64,000 nt of DNA, from positions 734,108 through 798,107 of the forward strand of contig MKSD01000001.1 of the NCBI GenBank assembly GCA_001898075.1, written 5' to 3'. The notes beneath the pieces were generated by a model. That model did no database searches. It had not been told where the DNA came from and saw only the letters and a program-made list of their open reading frames with translations. This document shows positions 7,627-17,289 of the stretch, piece after piece. Each line of letters opens with the position of its first letter. Positions within the stretch are counted from its first letter, which is position 1. Source of the DNA: Alphaproteobacteria bacterium 40-19. GTDB taxonomy: Bacteria > Pseudomonadota > Alphaproteobacteria > Holosporales > Holosporaceae. The translations under genes were made by a program, and so were the position numbers.

Positions 7627-8226
7627 TCAAGGGACTTGATCATAAACAAGGTGCAAGGGTTTGGACCAATCTAAGGCGCATTTTTCTAGACGCTTTTGCA
7701 CATAAGAACTAGGGTTTAAGGCCACAATTTCCAAAGCATTCTGCCACACCGCGAAGTCTTGAGTACTGTCCCCAAGATAAGTAAAAGGTTGACCTCGACT
7801 TAAAATCAGATCTGCCTTTTTCTGCCCCACAAGATGACATTCCCTTGTGCTGCCAAAAACATCCTGAAAGCAACCTAAAAAAGTGTTCACCTTTTGAGCT
7901 ACAGATCTATGGGCTCCGGTGGCAAGAAAACAAGGAATATGATGGGTCCGACACAAATTAATAAACTCTAACACAACCGGGCGGTAAGGCCAGGTTTGAG
8001 CCTGAAAGGAAACCCGAGTACTGATGTATTCTTTAAAGCAAGACCAAGAATATGAAGGCGTTTCCCATATCCAAAAGGGTAGGTATTTTAAAGCTTGCGG
8101 GAAAAAAAAGTAAAGCGAGCTGGTGCGCAGTAAGGTAAAATCCAAGTCAATGTAAACAGGTCTAGGATTTTGAACAAGTTGCAAATCCTGAAAAAGAGTA
8201 CCGGCTTGGTAGTGAAGAATAGACAT
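7627..8226 (-). CDS. HAD-superfamily phosphatase, like the HAD part of HAD-UbiA proteins
   Basis: A 199-residue protein with the haloacid dehalogenase motifs in order: motif I YIDLDFTLLRT near residue 25 (nucleophile Asp and acid Asp), motif II in CFLATGAH near residue 101, and motif III YLGDSTQDFAVW near residue 150. The helical cap (FPQALKYLPFWIWETPSYSW) recalls the N-terminal HAD domain fused to UbiA-type prenyltransferases in other bacteria; here no UbiA domain follows. Substrate unknown, probably a small phosphate ester. Start is the ATG at 8226; the gene is divergent from the antiporter at 8465. Confidence 0.75.
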   Translation of the reverse strand: MSILHYQAGTLFQDLQLVQNPRPVYIDLDFTLLRTSSLYFFFPQALKYLPFWIWETPSYSWSCFKEYISTRVSFQAQTWPYRPVVLEFINLCRTHHIPCFLATGAHRSVAQKVNTFLGCFQDVFGSTRECHLVGQKKADLILSRGQPFTYLGDSTQDFAVWQNALEIVALNPSSYVQKRLEKCALDWSKPLHLVYDQVP

Positions 8227-8464
8227 AGAAAAAAAACAACAACCTACCCTTATTATAAAAGCACCTCACTTGAAAAGAAAATGGGGGCATTTTAAAAATA
8301 TTCAATTCAATAGATTGAATAAGGTCCGAATTATTTATTTATTTTTATTGATCAAGATGATTGTATTTTATTATTTTTTTGATTTTTTATATATTTTTAT
8401 TAAAAAGATCTTGCAAAAATGGCTTCATTTTTCCAATAATAAAAGAAAGATCATAAAAACTCGC

Positions 8465-10147
8465 ATGCTATATAGTTCCGCCATTTACGAAGTATGTATC
8501 TTATTACTAGGGAGCTTGGTTGCTTTTTTGGTCTGTCGTCCTTTAAAAATAAACCTTTTCTTGGGCTATCTGGGTTTAGGCATGGTCTTGGGACCCAGCG
8601 GCCTGGGCATTTTAAAAGGAAGCTCTTTGATGCACTATTTCGGCGAACTAGGAGTCCTGTTCTTTTTGTTTGCGGTAGGCTTAGAAGTCCCTTGGCACCG
8701 CTTATTGGCTCTGCGATATTATATTTTTGGTTTAGGAGCTTGCCAAGTCATCACCTCATCCCTAGCCCTGTGGGGCTTAGGTGCTTTAGGAATCCAACCC
8801 ACCGGAGTGGCATTTTTAATGTCTTTGGCCTTATCTTTTTCTTCCACCGCAGTCATTTTGCAGTTGCTTGCGGAACGTTTCGAACTGACCACCTTAGTAG
8901 GGCGTGTTTCTTTAAGTATTTTACTGTTCCAAGATTTAGTAGCCGTTGCTTTATTTGCCAGCTTAGGGGTCTTATCCGGGCCTTACACCCAAGGAGCTTG
9001 GGGGACGTTAGGCTGGCTTGCTTTGGGGGTTGTCTTGACAGTGCCTGTCCTTAAAATTCTGGCTTTTGTCGTAGAAAAATTATTTCGTTTGTATCAAAAA
9101 GGTGACTTTGTTCTGCCGTGTATCGTTTTGATGGTCATTGGAATGGGCTTGTGGGGGGAGTACTGGGGCTTATCTGCCGAAGCAGGTCCTTTCGTGCTAG
9201 GCATGATGCTGGCAGGTACTCCATGGCGTCATCAGATGGCAGGGGAAATTCATTCTTTGCGTACTTTCTTTATGGCCACTTTTTTTATGGCAGTAGGACT
9301 GCAAGTGGATCTGGCGATGTGTTTGAAGTTTTTGCCAACCATTTTGAAAGGATGGGCCCTTTTAACAGGTGTAAAATGGGTGTTGATGCTGGGTATCAGT
9401 TTCATCTGGCGACTATCCTGGACTTCAGGGGTTCAAATTGCCTGTTTGCTGTCGGGAACCAGTGAATTTCTGTTGATTTTCCTAGGCCAAGAATATATAC
9501 AAAAGCTTTTAGGGCCTCAGTACGTCCAAATCTTTTTAGGAATCAACTTTCTGTCCATGAGTGCTACGCCTTTGGCATTTTGGGGAGTCCGTTTTTTATT
9601 AGATTTAATAAAAAGAAAATGGTCTTTTCAAGGCACCAGAGAAAGCCTGCAAGAAAAACATGACATTATCATTGCCGGATTCGGTCATGTAGGACAAACA
9701 GTAGCTCGTATCTTAGAACACAACTTGTTATCTTTTTTGGTGGTTGATTATGATGTCCTGCGTGTTGAAAAAGCCCGTAAGCAAGGGTACGCAGCCCTGC
9801 AAGGAGATGCACGAGACTTAGAATTCTTGAAAAAAATTGGTATTGCTCATGCAAAGCTTTTCTTGTTAACTTATGGCCATCAAAAAGCTTGTGTGGAATT
9901 GGTAAGAACCGTGGGTAAAAAATTCCCTCATGTCTATACCTGTGTACAGGTCCAAAACCATCAACAAGCCATCTTATTTGCAGGACTAGGAGCTCATATT
10001 ATCATCCCACAGGCCGTAGAAGCAGGCATTCAAATGGCTGCCACAGGTTTAGAATGTCTGGGATTTTCACCAGAGCATGCTCAGCAAATGACGTGCTTGT
10101 CTCAATCTTCTCTCCCTGGTGCTCTGGGAGGAACTCATGCAAATTAA
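8465..10147 (+). CDS. KefB/KefC-type cation:proton antiporter with RCK domain
   Basis: Protein of 560 residues. The first ~385 residues are a CPA2 antiporter domain of about a dozen membrane helices, with LGMVLGPSGLGIL, GRVSLSILLFQDLVAVALF and LGMMLAGTPWRHQMAGEIHS as family landmarks. The C-terminal part is a TrkA-N/RCK nucleotide-binding domain beginning DIIIAGFGHVGQTVARIL (GxGxxG). By family it exports K+ (or Na+) in exchange for protons and is gated by ligand binding to the RCK domain. An in-frame upstream TTG at 8270 would add 65 residues encoded by very AT-rich DNA; I prefer ATG 8465, where family similarity begins, although its ribosome-binding site is weak. The end overlaps murJ. Confidence 0.85.
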   Translation: MLYSSAIYEVCILLLGSLVAFLVCRPLKINLFLGYLGLGMVLGPSGLGILKGSSLMHYFGELGVLFFLFAVGLEVPWHRLLALRYYIFGLGACQVITSSLALWGLGALGIQPTGVAFLMSLALSFSSTAVILQLLAERFELTTLVGRVSLSILLFQDLVAVALFASLGVLSGPYTQGAWGTLGWLALGVVLTVPVLKILAFVVEKLFRLYQKGDFVLPCIVLMVIGMGLWGEYWGLSAEAGPFVLGMMLAGTPWRHQMAGEIHSLRTFFMATFFMAVGLQVDLAMCLKFLPTILKGWALLTGVKWVLMLGISFIWRLSWTSGVQIACLLSGTSEFLLIFLGQEYIQKLLGPQYVQIFLGINFLSMSATPLAFWGVRFLLDLIKRKWSFQGTRESLQEKHDIIIAGFGHVGQTVARILEHNLLSFLVVDYDVLRVEKARKQGYAALQGDARDLEFLKKIGIAHAKLFLLTYGHQKACVELVRTVGKKFPHVYTCVQVQNHQQAILFAGLGAHIIIPQAVEAGIQMAATGLECLGFSPEHAQQMTCLSQSSLPGALGGTHAN

Positions 10148-11723
10148 CTTTTTACGCTCTGCCTTTTGGGTCAGTGCTCTAACCATCCTATCCCGGTTAA
10201 CAGGTTATTTAAGAGATTATTTTATCTTGAACCTGCTAGGAGTAGGGATTGCCAGCGATGCTTTGGCTTTGGCTTTAAAAGTCCCTGCTTTTTTCAGGCG
10301 GGTCTTTTCTGAAGGCGCCTTTCAAGCTGCTTTTGTGCCTGCCTTTACACATATCAGAGATCAGAAAGGTTCAACAGAAGCCTTAGCATTTGCCTCTCGG
10401 GTTTTATTGTGTTTACTGGGAATGTTGCTGCTTTTGGTAGCTGTGGGAGAATTCTACTTCCAACCTTTAACAAAATTCCTATTTCCTGCCAAACCTCAAA
10501 CTCAACAGCTTTTTTTCGAATTAGGATGCATCACCTTTCCCTATATTATCTTGATTTCTTTGGGGGCTTTTTGGTCTGGAATTGCTGGAGTTTATGGACG
10601 ATTCGGATGGGTAACCTTTTCTTGTACCCTGGGCAACCTCTTTATTGTGGCATGGGTTCTGTCGATGCGTTGGATCAAAGGCAGCCAGTTGCCTATGGTC
10701 TATGCCCATTGGTTTGCTTGGGCTGTCCTCTTGTCAGGCATTTTACAGTGGCTCTGGACTCTGTGGGGATGTTGGCGTTTGAGCATTTGGGTTCCTTTTA
10801 AAAAACCTCAATGGGACTCAGCTTTAAAAAAATTTTTCAGGCGTTTTTTTGCTTCTTTTTTAAGTGTAGGAGTCATGCAAGTCAACGCTTTGATTGGTCT
10901 TATCATCTCTGCACGCTTTCTTTCTGTAGGAGGTATCACTTACTTAAACTATGCAGATCGTCTGAATCAATTACCTGCCAGTTTGATTGGTGTTTCTTTA
11001 AGTACAGTCCTTCTACCCGTATTGTCTCATCATATGGCTTCTGGAGCGTGGGAAAAAGCCTGGCGCAGTGAAAACTATACTTTACGCTTGGGTTTGATAT
11101 TAAGCACTCTGACGGCAGTTGTCATGTATTTTTTTGCTCTGCCTATCGTTGTCACCTTATTTGGCCATTTAGTGGGCAAACTATCCTTTACAGACCTCCA
11201 ACAAATGGCTCTGACTTTAAAAATTCTTTCTCTGGGTCTTCCTGCCTATATTTTAATTAAAATTTTAAATACGAAGCTTTTTGCCAGCGGGTTTAATAAC
11301 GCCGCCTTTTATGGCTCCATCATGAACGTGATCAGTGACATCATTTTCAGCTTCGCTTTGGTCAACTCTTGGCAGCATCTAGGTTTGGCTACTGCCATCA
11401 CTTTAGCCGCTTGGACCAACGTTACTTTTATCATGTGGTATTTAGTATCACGAAAAAACTGGCGTTTACTACCTTCAACCGGACGCTTTGTAGGGCGCTT
11501 ATTGCAAGTCACTGGCATACTTTCAGGGTTATCTTTTTTGGTGGCCAAAGGTTTATCTATCTTCCAAGAGGCTCATTTTGTCATCAAATTAGGAACTTTA
11601 ATAGGGGGATTAATCTTTATAGCTCTCCTTGGGTGCTTTTTGATGTTGCAAAGACGTGCTCTGAGTTGGGCTCATTTTCGTTTACTTCAAAAACATTTTT
11701 TTCAAAAAGCCAATAAAAAATAA
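10137..11723 (+). CDS. murJ: Lipid II flippase MurJ (MviN)
   Basis: Polytopic membrane protein of 528 residues, 12-14 hydrophobic helices, MOP superfamily. The N-terminus is diagnostic: FWVSALTILSRLTGYLRDYF, then VPAFFRRVFSEGAFQAAFVP, corresponding to the conserved RxxG(F/Y)xRD and FRRLFAEGAFxxAFVP segments of MurJ. LIGVSLSTVLLPVLSHH in the middle is also typical. MurJ flips lipid II across the inner membrane for peptidoglycan synthesis, so the organism retains cell-wall precursors (consistent with uppP). ATG 10137 was chosen because GGGAGG stands five bases before it; the gene starts inside the last codons of the antiporter, indicating coupled translation. Confidence 0.93.
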   Translation: MQINFLRSAFWVSALTILSRLTGYLRDYFILNLLGVGIASDALALALKVPAFFRRVFSEGAFQAAFVPAFTHIRDQKGSTEALAFASRVLLCLLGMLLLLVAVGEFYFQPLTKFLFPAKPQTQQLFFELGCITFPYIILISLGAFWSGIAGVYGRFGWVTFSCTLGNLFIVAWVLSMRWIKGSQLPMVYAHWFAWAVLLSGILQWLWTLWGCWRLSIWVPFKKPQWDSALKKFFRRFFASFLSVGVMQVNALIGLIISARFLSVGGITYLNYADRLNQLPASLIGVSLSTVLLPVLSHHMASGAWEKAWRSENYTLRLGLILSTLTAVVMYFFALPIVVTLFGHLVGKLSFTDLQQMALTLKILSLGLPAYILIKILNTKLFASGFNNAAFYGSIMNVISDIIFSFALVNSWQHLGLATAITLAAWTNVTFIMWYLVSRKNWRLLPSTGRFVGRLLQVTGILSGLSFLVAKGLSIFQEAHFVIKLGTLIGGLIFIALLGCFLMLQRRALSWAHFRLLQKHFFQKANKK

Positions 11724-11794
11724 TAGATCTTATTTATTTTGCGTTTTATTGAATGTTATAAGTTATATTGTTCAAAATATAACTTTATTAAAAC

Positions 11795-12115
11795 GTGTTT
11801 TTTTTACTTTTGATACTTTCTATGACCCCTCCTTTATGGGCCCGCCCCGGCGATATTCATACGATAACGAACATGCTCAACGCCCGTCCTCCTTATCCAG
11901 ATCCTTTGGTACAATCTGCCGGAGGCTTTTCAGACCCCTTCAACTTAACCCCTTATCCATCCAAAATGCTATACGCCTCTGCTTCTGCTGTCAAAGCTCT
12001 GGAAGCAGGTCAAGGATCACAAGTTACTCCGGTTTCCAGTCTACCCAAATACAAAGAAAGAATTATAGGACAACCCCCTAAAGGATCTTACTCTGTCACT
12101 GTTTTGCTAAGCTAA
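11795..12115 (+). CDS. Small secreted hypothetical protein
   Basis: Protein of 106 residues with a GTG start; an in-frame stop lies two codons upstream of it, so the gene cannot begin earlier. The leader MFFLLLILSMTPPLWA|RPG is a convincing signal peptide. The mature part is short and Pro/Ser-rich (ARPPYPDPLVQSAGGF, SASAVKALEAGQGSQVTP) with no motif I recognise. It follows murJ by 71 AT-rich bases and precedes another secreted protein gene on the same strand. No clear Shine-Dalgarno sequence. Confidence 0.55.
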   Translation: MFFLLLILSMTPPLWARPGDIHTITNMLNARPPYPDPLVQSAGGFSDPFNLTPYPSKMLYASASAVKALEAGQGSQVTPVSSLPKYKERIIGQPPKGSYSVTVLLS

Positions 12116-12236
12116 ACAGCCATACCCTAAAAAAATATTAGAAAATTTTCAGACAGAAAAATTCTACAATTAAATTTTTACTATTTTTTATCTATTTTTT
12201 TCTAGTATTTTTATGTGAAGTTTTTTAAAAATAAAA

Positions 12237-12845
12237 ATGTTTAAATTTTTTTTATGTTTTGTTCTCTTGAACGTTCCTGGTTTTGCTAAGAATTGTTCAG
12301 AGCCTAACAGATGTCCAAAGTCTGGATGTCCCGTCACCTCTAAACAATCCATTCTCGAAAAAGATTCTGCAGAAGACTCAGAAGATGAAATAGAAAATGG
12401 CGTTTTGGAACAGGTGGGCAGCCTTTTAAAAAATTGGTGGGAAAAAACCAAACAACAGTCTTCTCAAACCCTAGAATCAGCCCTAGACTCCGCTTATGAT
12501 TGGGGAGAAAAAGGCCTGGGAAGATTTCAAGAGTATGTTATTCCTGTGTTTTCAGGCGGCTTTTCTGCCCTGCAGCAAACAGCGCAGGATCTTTTCCAAA
12601 GGACTCAAGAAGATTTTACTCAGAAACCAAAAAAACAAAAATCCCAGTCTATTCGTACTATCCATAAATGGTCTGAAGGAAACAACCACAACGTCAGTAT
12701 TCATCAAGAGGAAAGATCATCAGACGGTGGTCTAAAAATCATTGATGTGACAAAAAACTTTAAAGAACCAGAGATTACGATAAAGGAGTTAGACAATGAA
12801 GAGAAAGACGTTCCGGAAGCAACAAGCGAGTTGGAAGATTCTTGA
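12237..12845 (+). CDS. Secreted hypothetical protein, acidic/charged
   Basis: Protein of 202 residues starting MFKFFLCFVLLNVPGFAKN, a signal peptide with cleavage after PGFA. Four Cys residues... three lie close together just after the leader (NCSEPNRCPKSGCPVTSK), followed by an acidic stretch (EKDSAEDSEDEIENG), an amphipathic helical middle (LLKNWWEKTKQQ; ALQQTAQDLFQRTQEDF) and a Lys/Glu-rich tail ending EATSELEDS. No known family recognised. It stands between another secreted gene and tRNA-Thr. The upstream 120 bases are very AT-rich, and the start has no strong ribosome-binding site. Confidence 0.6.
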   Translation: MFKFFLCFVLLNVPGFAKNCSEPNRCPKSGCPVTSKQSILEKDSAEDSEDEIENGVLEQVGSLLKNWWEKTKQQSSQTLESALDSAYDWGEKGLGRFQEYVIPVFSGGFSALQQTAQDLFQRTQEDFTQKPKKQKSQSIRTIHKWSEGNNHNVSIHQEERSSDGGLKIIDVTKNFKEPEITIKELDNEEKDVPEATSELEDS

Positions 12846-12963
12846 AGATCGCTTTTTTGCGAGTTTTTTAGAGGAAAGCAACACTTTTACCTCACAAGAA
12901 AGCTTTTTTGAGCTTGAAAGACCTTTATTTTGCCCCAATAAGCTATTATAATAAAAAATAGTT

Positions 12964-13036
12964 GCCGGGTTAGCTCAGTTGGTAGAGCGGCTGATTTGTA
13001 ATCAGTAGGTCGTTGGTTCAAATCCGATACCCGGCA
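12964..13036 (+). tRNA. tRNA-Thr (anticodon TGT)
   Basis: Cloverleaf of 73 bases: acceptor GCCGGGT with ACCCGGC and discriminator A, D arm TAGCTCAGTTGGTAGAGC, anticodon stem GCTGA/TCAGT with loop TTTGTAA (anticodon TGT), T arm GTTGG-TTCAAAT-CCGAT. No encoded CCA. It lies 36 bases before the flavin reductase gene. Confidence 0.95.
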
Positions 13037-13071
13037 CTGTCAAATTATTTTTTTGGGATATTTTTAAGTCA

Positions 13072-14070
13072 ATGACGATAGATCCAGTAGTGGTGATTGG
13101 AGCAGGACCAGTAGGGCTTTTTTCAGTATTTGCCTGTGGCATGTTGGGCATTCCCTGTTATGTGATAGACACCCTGAAAGAAGCCGGAGGCCAGTGCATG
13201 GCGTTATATCCTGAAAAGCCTATCTTTGATATTCCAGCTTATCCCGCCATCACCGGCAAGAACTTGATTGAACAATTAAAAGAACAAGCTGCTCCTTTTA
13301 AGCCGCGCTATTTTTTTCAAAAAGAAGTTCAAAAACTCCTACCTCAAAAAGATGGGGGTTTTTTGGTCCAATTATCAGACCAAGAATCTCTTCAAGCCAG
13401 TGCTGTTTTGATCTGTACCGGCGGGGGGCAATTTACCCCTAAGCGTCCTCCTTTAAAAGAAATTGAAGACTTTGAAGGATCGAGTATTTTTTATCATATT
13501 ACTGATCCAGCGCTTTTTCGCAATAAACGCGTTCTTATTGCCGGAGGAGGAGATTCGGCCTTAGATTGGGCCTTAGAGCTCAGCACCAGTGCTGAAGTCA
13601 CTTTAATTCACCGTCGCCACCAGTTTAAGGGGCAGGACCACAGTCAAGAAAAGTTGCAGGATGCCATTGCAGAAGGACGCATACGGTTAATGGTCCCTTT
13701 TCAACTGGCGGGCCTAAAGGGACAACAGGGACAACTTAGAGCCGTTCTTCTTGTGGACGACCAAGAGGCTGTTGTAGAGATAGAGACTGATTATTTACTG
13801 CCCTTCTTTGGTCTGGACATCCAAAAAAGTCCTTTTCAAGATTGGGGACTAGACGTTGAAAAGGGTACTTTAAAAATTGATCCTGCCACCGGTCAGACCA
13901 ACATTCCAGGTATTTATGGAGCAGGGGACTGTGTCACTTACCCTCATAAACTCAAGCTCATCCTCACAGGATTTGCCGAAGCCTGTCAGGCTGCTCATTT
14001 CATCAAAAAGACCTCGGGACAACCTTATAAGTTTCAGCATTCCACTAGTAAAGGGGTCTTAGGTTTTTAA
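13072..14070 (+). CDS. Ferredoxin/flavodoxin--NADP+ reductase, thioredoxin-reductase-like type
   Basis: Protein of 332 residues with two dinucleotide-binding folds: FAD-binding VVVIGAGPVGLFSVFACG at residue 6 and NAD(P)-binding VLIAGGGDSALDWALEL near residue 152, followed by LIHRRHQFKGQDHS and the C-terminal FAD motif GIYGAGDCV. The segment GGQCMALYPEKPIFDIPAYP is characteristic of the YumC-type FNR family; the redox CxxC pair of thioredoxin reductases is absent. The enzyme passes electrons between NADPH and ferredoxin/flavodoxin, plausibly for Fe-S cluster or radical-SAM reactions (compare hemW and iscA in this window). Start at ATG 13072; convergent with ntrY. Confidence 0.88.
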   Translation: MTIDPVVVIGAGPVGLFSVFACGMLGIPCYVIDTLKEAGGQCMALYPEKPIFDIPAYPAITGKNLIEQLKEQAAPFKPRYFFQKEVQKLLPQKDGGFLVQLSDQESLQASAVLICTGGGQFTPKRPPLKEIEDFEGSSIFYHITDPALFRNKRVLIAGGGDSALDWALELSTSAEVTLIHRRHQFKGQDHSQEKLQDAIAEGRIRLMVPFQLAGLKGQQGQLRAVLLVDDQEAVVEIETDYLLPFFGLDIQKSPFQDWGLDVEKGTLKIDPATGQTNIPGIYGAGDCVTYPHKLKLILTGFAEACQAAHFIKKTSGQPYKFQHSTSKGVLGF

Positions 14071-14116
14071 AAAAAGTCTTTTTAAGGATCTGGCTTTACA
14101 AACATAACATTCCAAT

Positions 14117-16285
14117 TTAAAGTTCTGGAAGTTCAATATGAACACAGGTGTATTCATTTTCTTGGGATAATTGAATCTTGCCTTCATGGTCGTAAATGAT
14201 TTTTTGGACGATAGCCAGTCCCAAACCAGTGCCTCGCTCTTTGGTGGTGACATAGGGATCCCATAGAAAAAGAAGAGGATCTTGAGGGAGCCCAATACCG
14301 TTATCTTTAATAAAAATTTGCAAAGAACTGGCTTGTTTTATAATAGAAAAAGTAATGATTCCCCGGTATGAATCTTGCGACTGATCTTTTTTTTCCGTAA
14401 TCGCTTCCACAGCATTTTTGATAACATTTGAAAAAACCTGTTCCAGTTGTCCTTCATCACACTTCCATAAGGTTTGGGCGCTCATGTTGTGAGTATGTAG
14501 CTCAAAGGTTACCCAAGGATAGGCTTCTTTTTGAAACGTGATCATACGCTGAATCATTTTCATCACAGCGCTGGGATGAAAAACAGGGTTAGGCATACGG
14601 GCAAAAGAAGAAAATTCTGAAATCAACTGACCAATATATTCAACTTGCTGAATAATGGTTTCAATGCACTCTTCAAAGGTCTGAGGATCTTTCTGAATCA
14701 AGGGCAAATAACGTCTTTTTAATCTTTGAGCAGAAAGCACAATAGGGGTCAGGGGGTTTTTCACCTCATGAGCCACCCGCCGGGCTACATCCTGCCAAAC
14801 TGCTTTTTTTTGGGCTAAGATTAAGTTGGTAATGTCATCAAAAGTGACAATCACACTATCTAAATCTGCAGAAGCTGTCGCATAGAAATAAAAAATTCGG
14901 GGATGTCCGCCATGGGAAAGGGTCAGTTGCGCTTCATGAGCTCGCTCGGGCTGGGCTAATGCTTTCTCAAACAGAGGCTGACACTGAGGAAAAAGCGCGG
15001 TGAGTGTGGTCTGAGGACTTTTTAAAGGGAGCAGACTTTCAGCCTTATTGTTAAAAAGTAAAATCTGTCCCTGTTTATTCAGGCTCAAAACCCCGGAAGA
15101 AACGCCCGCTAAAACATTTTTAATGAATTGATGACGTTCTTTAAGGTGTTGGTTGGTAATGGTCAAACGTTGTTCTTTCAAACTCATTTCCATAACCATG
15201 GCATTAAAGGTACGAATTAAGCTGGTCAGTTCTTGAAAAGAAGTTAAACCTTTCTGATCAACTTGTTCCAGACGTCCTTGACGAATGGCTTGCGCCGCAT
15301 TCAAAAGACGACTGATGGGCACTGTTAACCCTTCCGAAAAGCGAAATCCTCCATAAATAGCTGTCAGTAACAGGCATATACTGAATAAAATAAACAGAAT
15401 AATAAACTGAGTCGTAAACTTTCGTTGCTGGAAAAAAAGATTTTGGTAAGCATCTATAGCTTCATTGGCATGCGTAATGCCGTCGATCACCGTCTTATCA
15501 ATGTCTTTGGCCATCAATAAATACGTGTTTCGAAAATGCTCGGGATCAGAAAATTCTAAAGATACTACGGCAAAAGTGCGACCATCGGTCGGTTCAGAAA
15601 AAAAGCAAGCGCCTTTCATGCGTGCTGTTTTCAGTTGTTCTTGAGTCAACAAATCTAGGCGAAAAAGTAAAGGAGCCGCCAATTGAGAACGCGCCAAAAC
15701 TTCTTTGTTGACTCGAAAAATCCATCCCTTTGACGTGAGGTGAGGCACTTCTTTAAAAATGACAATCTCGGATTGGGCAATCTTTTCAAAAAAACTCAGA
15801 AAATACTGGACTCGATCTTTATAAAGGCTGAAAAAATCGTCCGAAGAATGCGGAACCTGGGAAGCCGCCAGTTCGGCGCTGAAAATATTCAAAGACGTCA
15901 CGACGGACTCGGTAGTGTACTCTAAAACTTTTGTGTGTTCCTTTAAATATCCTTGAGCCACGCTACGGGCCCGATCCAGAGCTGTACGAACGCGATCATG
16001 AAACCAAGCTTGCAAACCGAGCTCTAGAAAAATCAAAGAAAAAAGCGCCATAATCAAGCATGGAACAATGACAAAGCTTGCAAATACGCTGATGACTTTT
16101 AATCGAAAAGGATTGCGCTGACTCTGTCGGTGATAAGAAAAAATCTTATAAACCAAAAAACCATTTAAGACCAACAAACCAAACCCCATCAAGAAAAAAA
16201 TGGGCAAATGCGCGCTGTTAAAAAAACCCAAAATCATCAGGCTTAAAAAAATACCCCCAACTAAAGGAATATATTTTTTTTTCAT
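14117..16285 (-). CDS. ntrY: NtrY-like membrane sensor histidine kinase
   Basis: Protein of 722 residues. Order: three membrane helices in residues 1-90, a long sensor region, a fourth helix near residue 295 (FIILFILFSICLLLTAIYGG), a HAMP linker, a PAS domain (LAGVSSGVLSLNKQGQILLF), then the HisKA domain with the phospho-acceptor in RRVAHEVKNPLTPIVLSAQR, and the ATPase domain with N box FSNVIKNAVEAITEK, IKDNGIGLPQD and TTKERGTGLGLAIVQKI. The H-box sequence is that of the alphaproteobacterial NtrY family, whose partner is the NtrX regulator; ntrX is not in this window. ATG 16285 overlaps the dusB stop as ATGA, fixing the start and suggesting a dusB-ntrY operon. Confidence 0.9.
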   Translation of the reverse strand: MKKKYIPLVGGIFLSLMILGFFNSAHLPIFFLMGFGLLVLNGFLVYKIFSYHRQSQRNPFRLKVISVFASFVIVPCLIMALFSLIFLELGLQAWFHDRVRTALDRARSVAQGYLKEHTKVLEYTTESVVTSLNIFSAELAASQVPHSSDDFFSLYKDRVQYFLSFFEKIAQSEIVIFKEVPHLTSKGWIFRVNKEVLARSQLAAPLLFRLDLLTQEQLKTARMKGACFFSEPTDGRTFAVVSLEFSDPEHFRNTYLLMAKDIDKTVIDGITHANEAIDAYQNLFFQQRKFTTQFIILFILFSICLLLTAIYGGFRFSEGLTVPISRLLNAAQAIRQGRLEQVDQKGLTSFQELTSLIRTFNAMVMEMSLKEQRLTITNQHLKERHQFIKNVLAGVSSGVLSLNKQGQILLFNNKAESLLPLKSPQTTLTALFPQCQPLFEKALAQPERAHEAQLTLSHGGHPRIFYFYATASADLDSVIVTFDDITNLILAQKKAVWQDVARRVAHEVKNPLTPIVLSAQRLKRRYLPLIQKDPQTFEECIETIIQQVEYIGQLISEFSSFARMPNPVFHPSAVMKMIQRMITFQKEAYPWVTFELHTHNMSAQTLWKCDEGQLEQVFSNVIKNAVEAITEKKDQSQDSYRGIITFSIIKQASSLQIFIKDNGIGLPQDPLLFLWDPYVTTKERGTGLGLAIVQKIIYDHEGKIQLSQENEYTCVHIELPEL

Positions 16286-17289
16286 ACAACCTCTGCAGAA
16301 CACGTTTGGTCCACAGATATGGGGCCTGCTTCATGCCAACGAGAATAAAAGTCTTCAATCAATGCTTGAACTTGGTGGGAACAATCACTGGCAAAGACCT
16401 CCTTACGAAACGTACTGCCCATAGGAATACCCTTACTGTACCAACCTAGGTGCTTACGAGCAATTTTCAATCCATGCTCTTTGCCATAATGGGCCAAGGT
16501 TTCAGTAAAGTGTTGTTGAACAATGGCTTTTTGCTGTAGGGCCGAAGGTTCGGGCAAAATAGTCTGATCTTTCAAAAAAGTGGCGATCTGAGATAAAAAC
16601 CAAGGTCTACCGTAGGTTCCCCGTCCTACCATCACGCCTTGCACTCCGCTCTGAAGACAGTCCTGGGCTTTTTGAACTCGGGTGATATCTCCGTTTCCAA
16701 TGACCGGCAAAGGGCAGCTTTTTTGAAATTGCCCAATAAAATTCCAGTCTGCTTGTCCTGTAAACAATTGACAGCGTGTACGGCCATGTAAAGTGACCCA
16801 AGCCAAACCTTCTTGATGGGCAATGTGGGCGATCTTTAAAGCATTCAGGTGATGATGGTCCCACCCCATGCGCATTTTGACGGTAACAGGCACCTTCACA
16901 GCGCCCGCTACTTTTTTGAAAATCTCTACGACCAGTTTTTCATTTTGCATTAAGGCTGCCCCTGCATAACTGTTCACAGCAATTTTTTTGGCAGGACATC
17001 CCATATTAATATCAATCAAGCAAGCCCCTAAATCTTCTGCTAATTTTGCAGCTTGGGCCATCATTTCCGGATCATTTCCCACAATTTGCATAGCCTGAGG
17101 CCCCAGGTTATGATCTAGGCTGGCTCTTTGAAGAGTTTTTTTAGCCTGGTGAATAATAGCCCAGCTGGCCAACATTTCACAAAAGACCAAATCAACCCCA
17201 GGAAAACTTTGCACCATCTTGCGAAAAGGAAGATCGGTCACCCCTGCCATAGGGGCAAGAGCAATCAACGGAACAGAAAAAGGGGCCAT
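16282..17289 (-). CDS. dusB: tRNA-dihydrouridine synthase DusB (NifR3)
   Basis: FMN-dependent TIM-barrel enzyme of 335 residues that reduces uridines in the tRNA D loop. Family landmarks: LAPMAGVTDLPFRKM at residue 11, DINMGCPAKKI near residue 93 (active-site Cys), VTVKMRMGW, LHGRTRCQLFTGQADW and VMVGRGTYGRPWFLSQI. In Alphaproteobacteria this gene heads the nif/ntr regulatory locus (historic name nifR3), and here it is directly coupled to ntrY by a four-base overlap; ntrB and ntrC are missing from the locus. The 259 bases upstream, up to pyrH, carry no gene I can support. Confidence 0.92.
   Translation of the reverse strand: MAPFSVPLIALAPMAGVTDLPFRKMVQSFPGVDLVFCEMLASWAIIHQAKKTLQRASLDHNLGPQAMQIVGNDPEMMAQAAKLAEDLGACLIDINMGCPAKKIAVNSYAGAALMQNEKLVVEIFKKVAGAVKVPVTVKMRMGWDHHHLNALKIAHIAHQEGLAWVTLHGRTRCQLFTGQADWNFIGQFQKSCPLPVIGNGDITRVQKAQDCLQSGVQGVMVGRGTYGRPWFLSQIATFLKDQTILPEPSALQQKAIVQQHFTETLAHYGKEHGLKIARKHLGWYSKGIPMGSTFRKEVFASDCSHQVQALIEDFYSRWHEAGPISVDQTCSAEVV

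Noticed and set aside
8270-8464. 65-residue N-terminal extension of the KefB/C-type antiporter
   Set aside because: The added sequence starts at a TTG in extremely AT-rich DNA and has no family similarity; the family N-terminus begins at ATG 8465.
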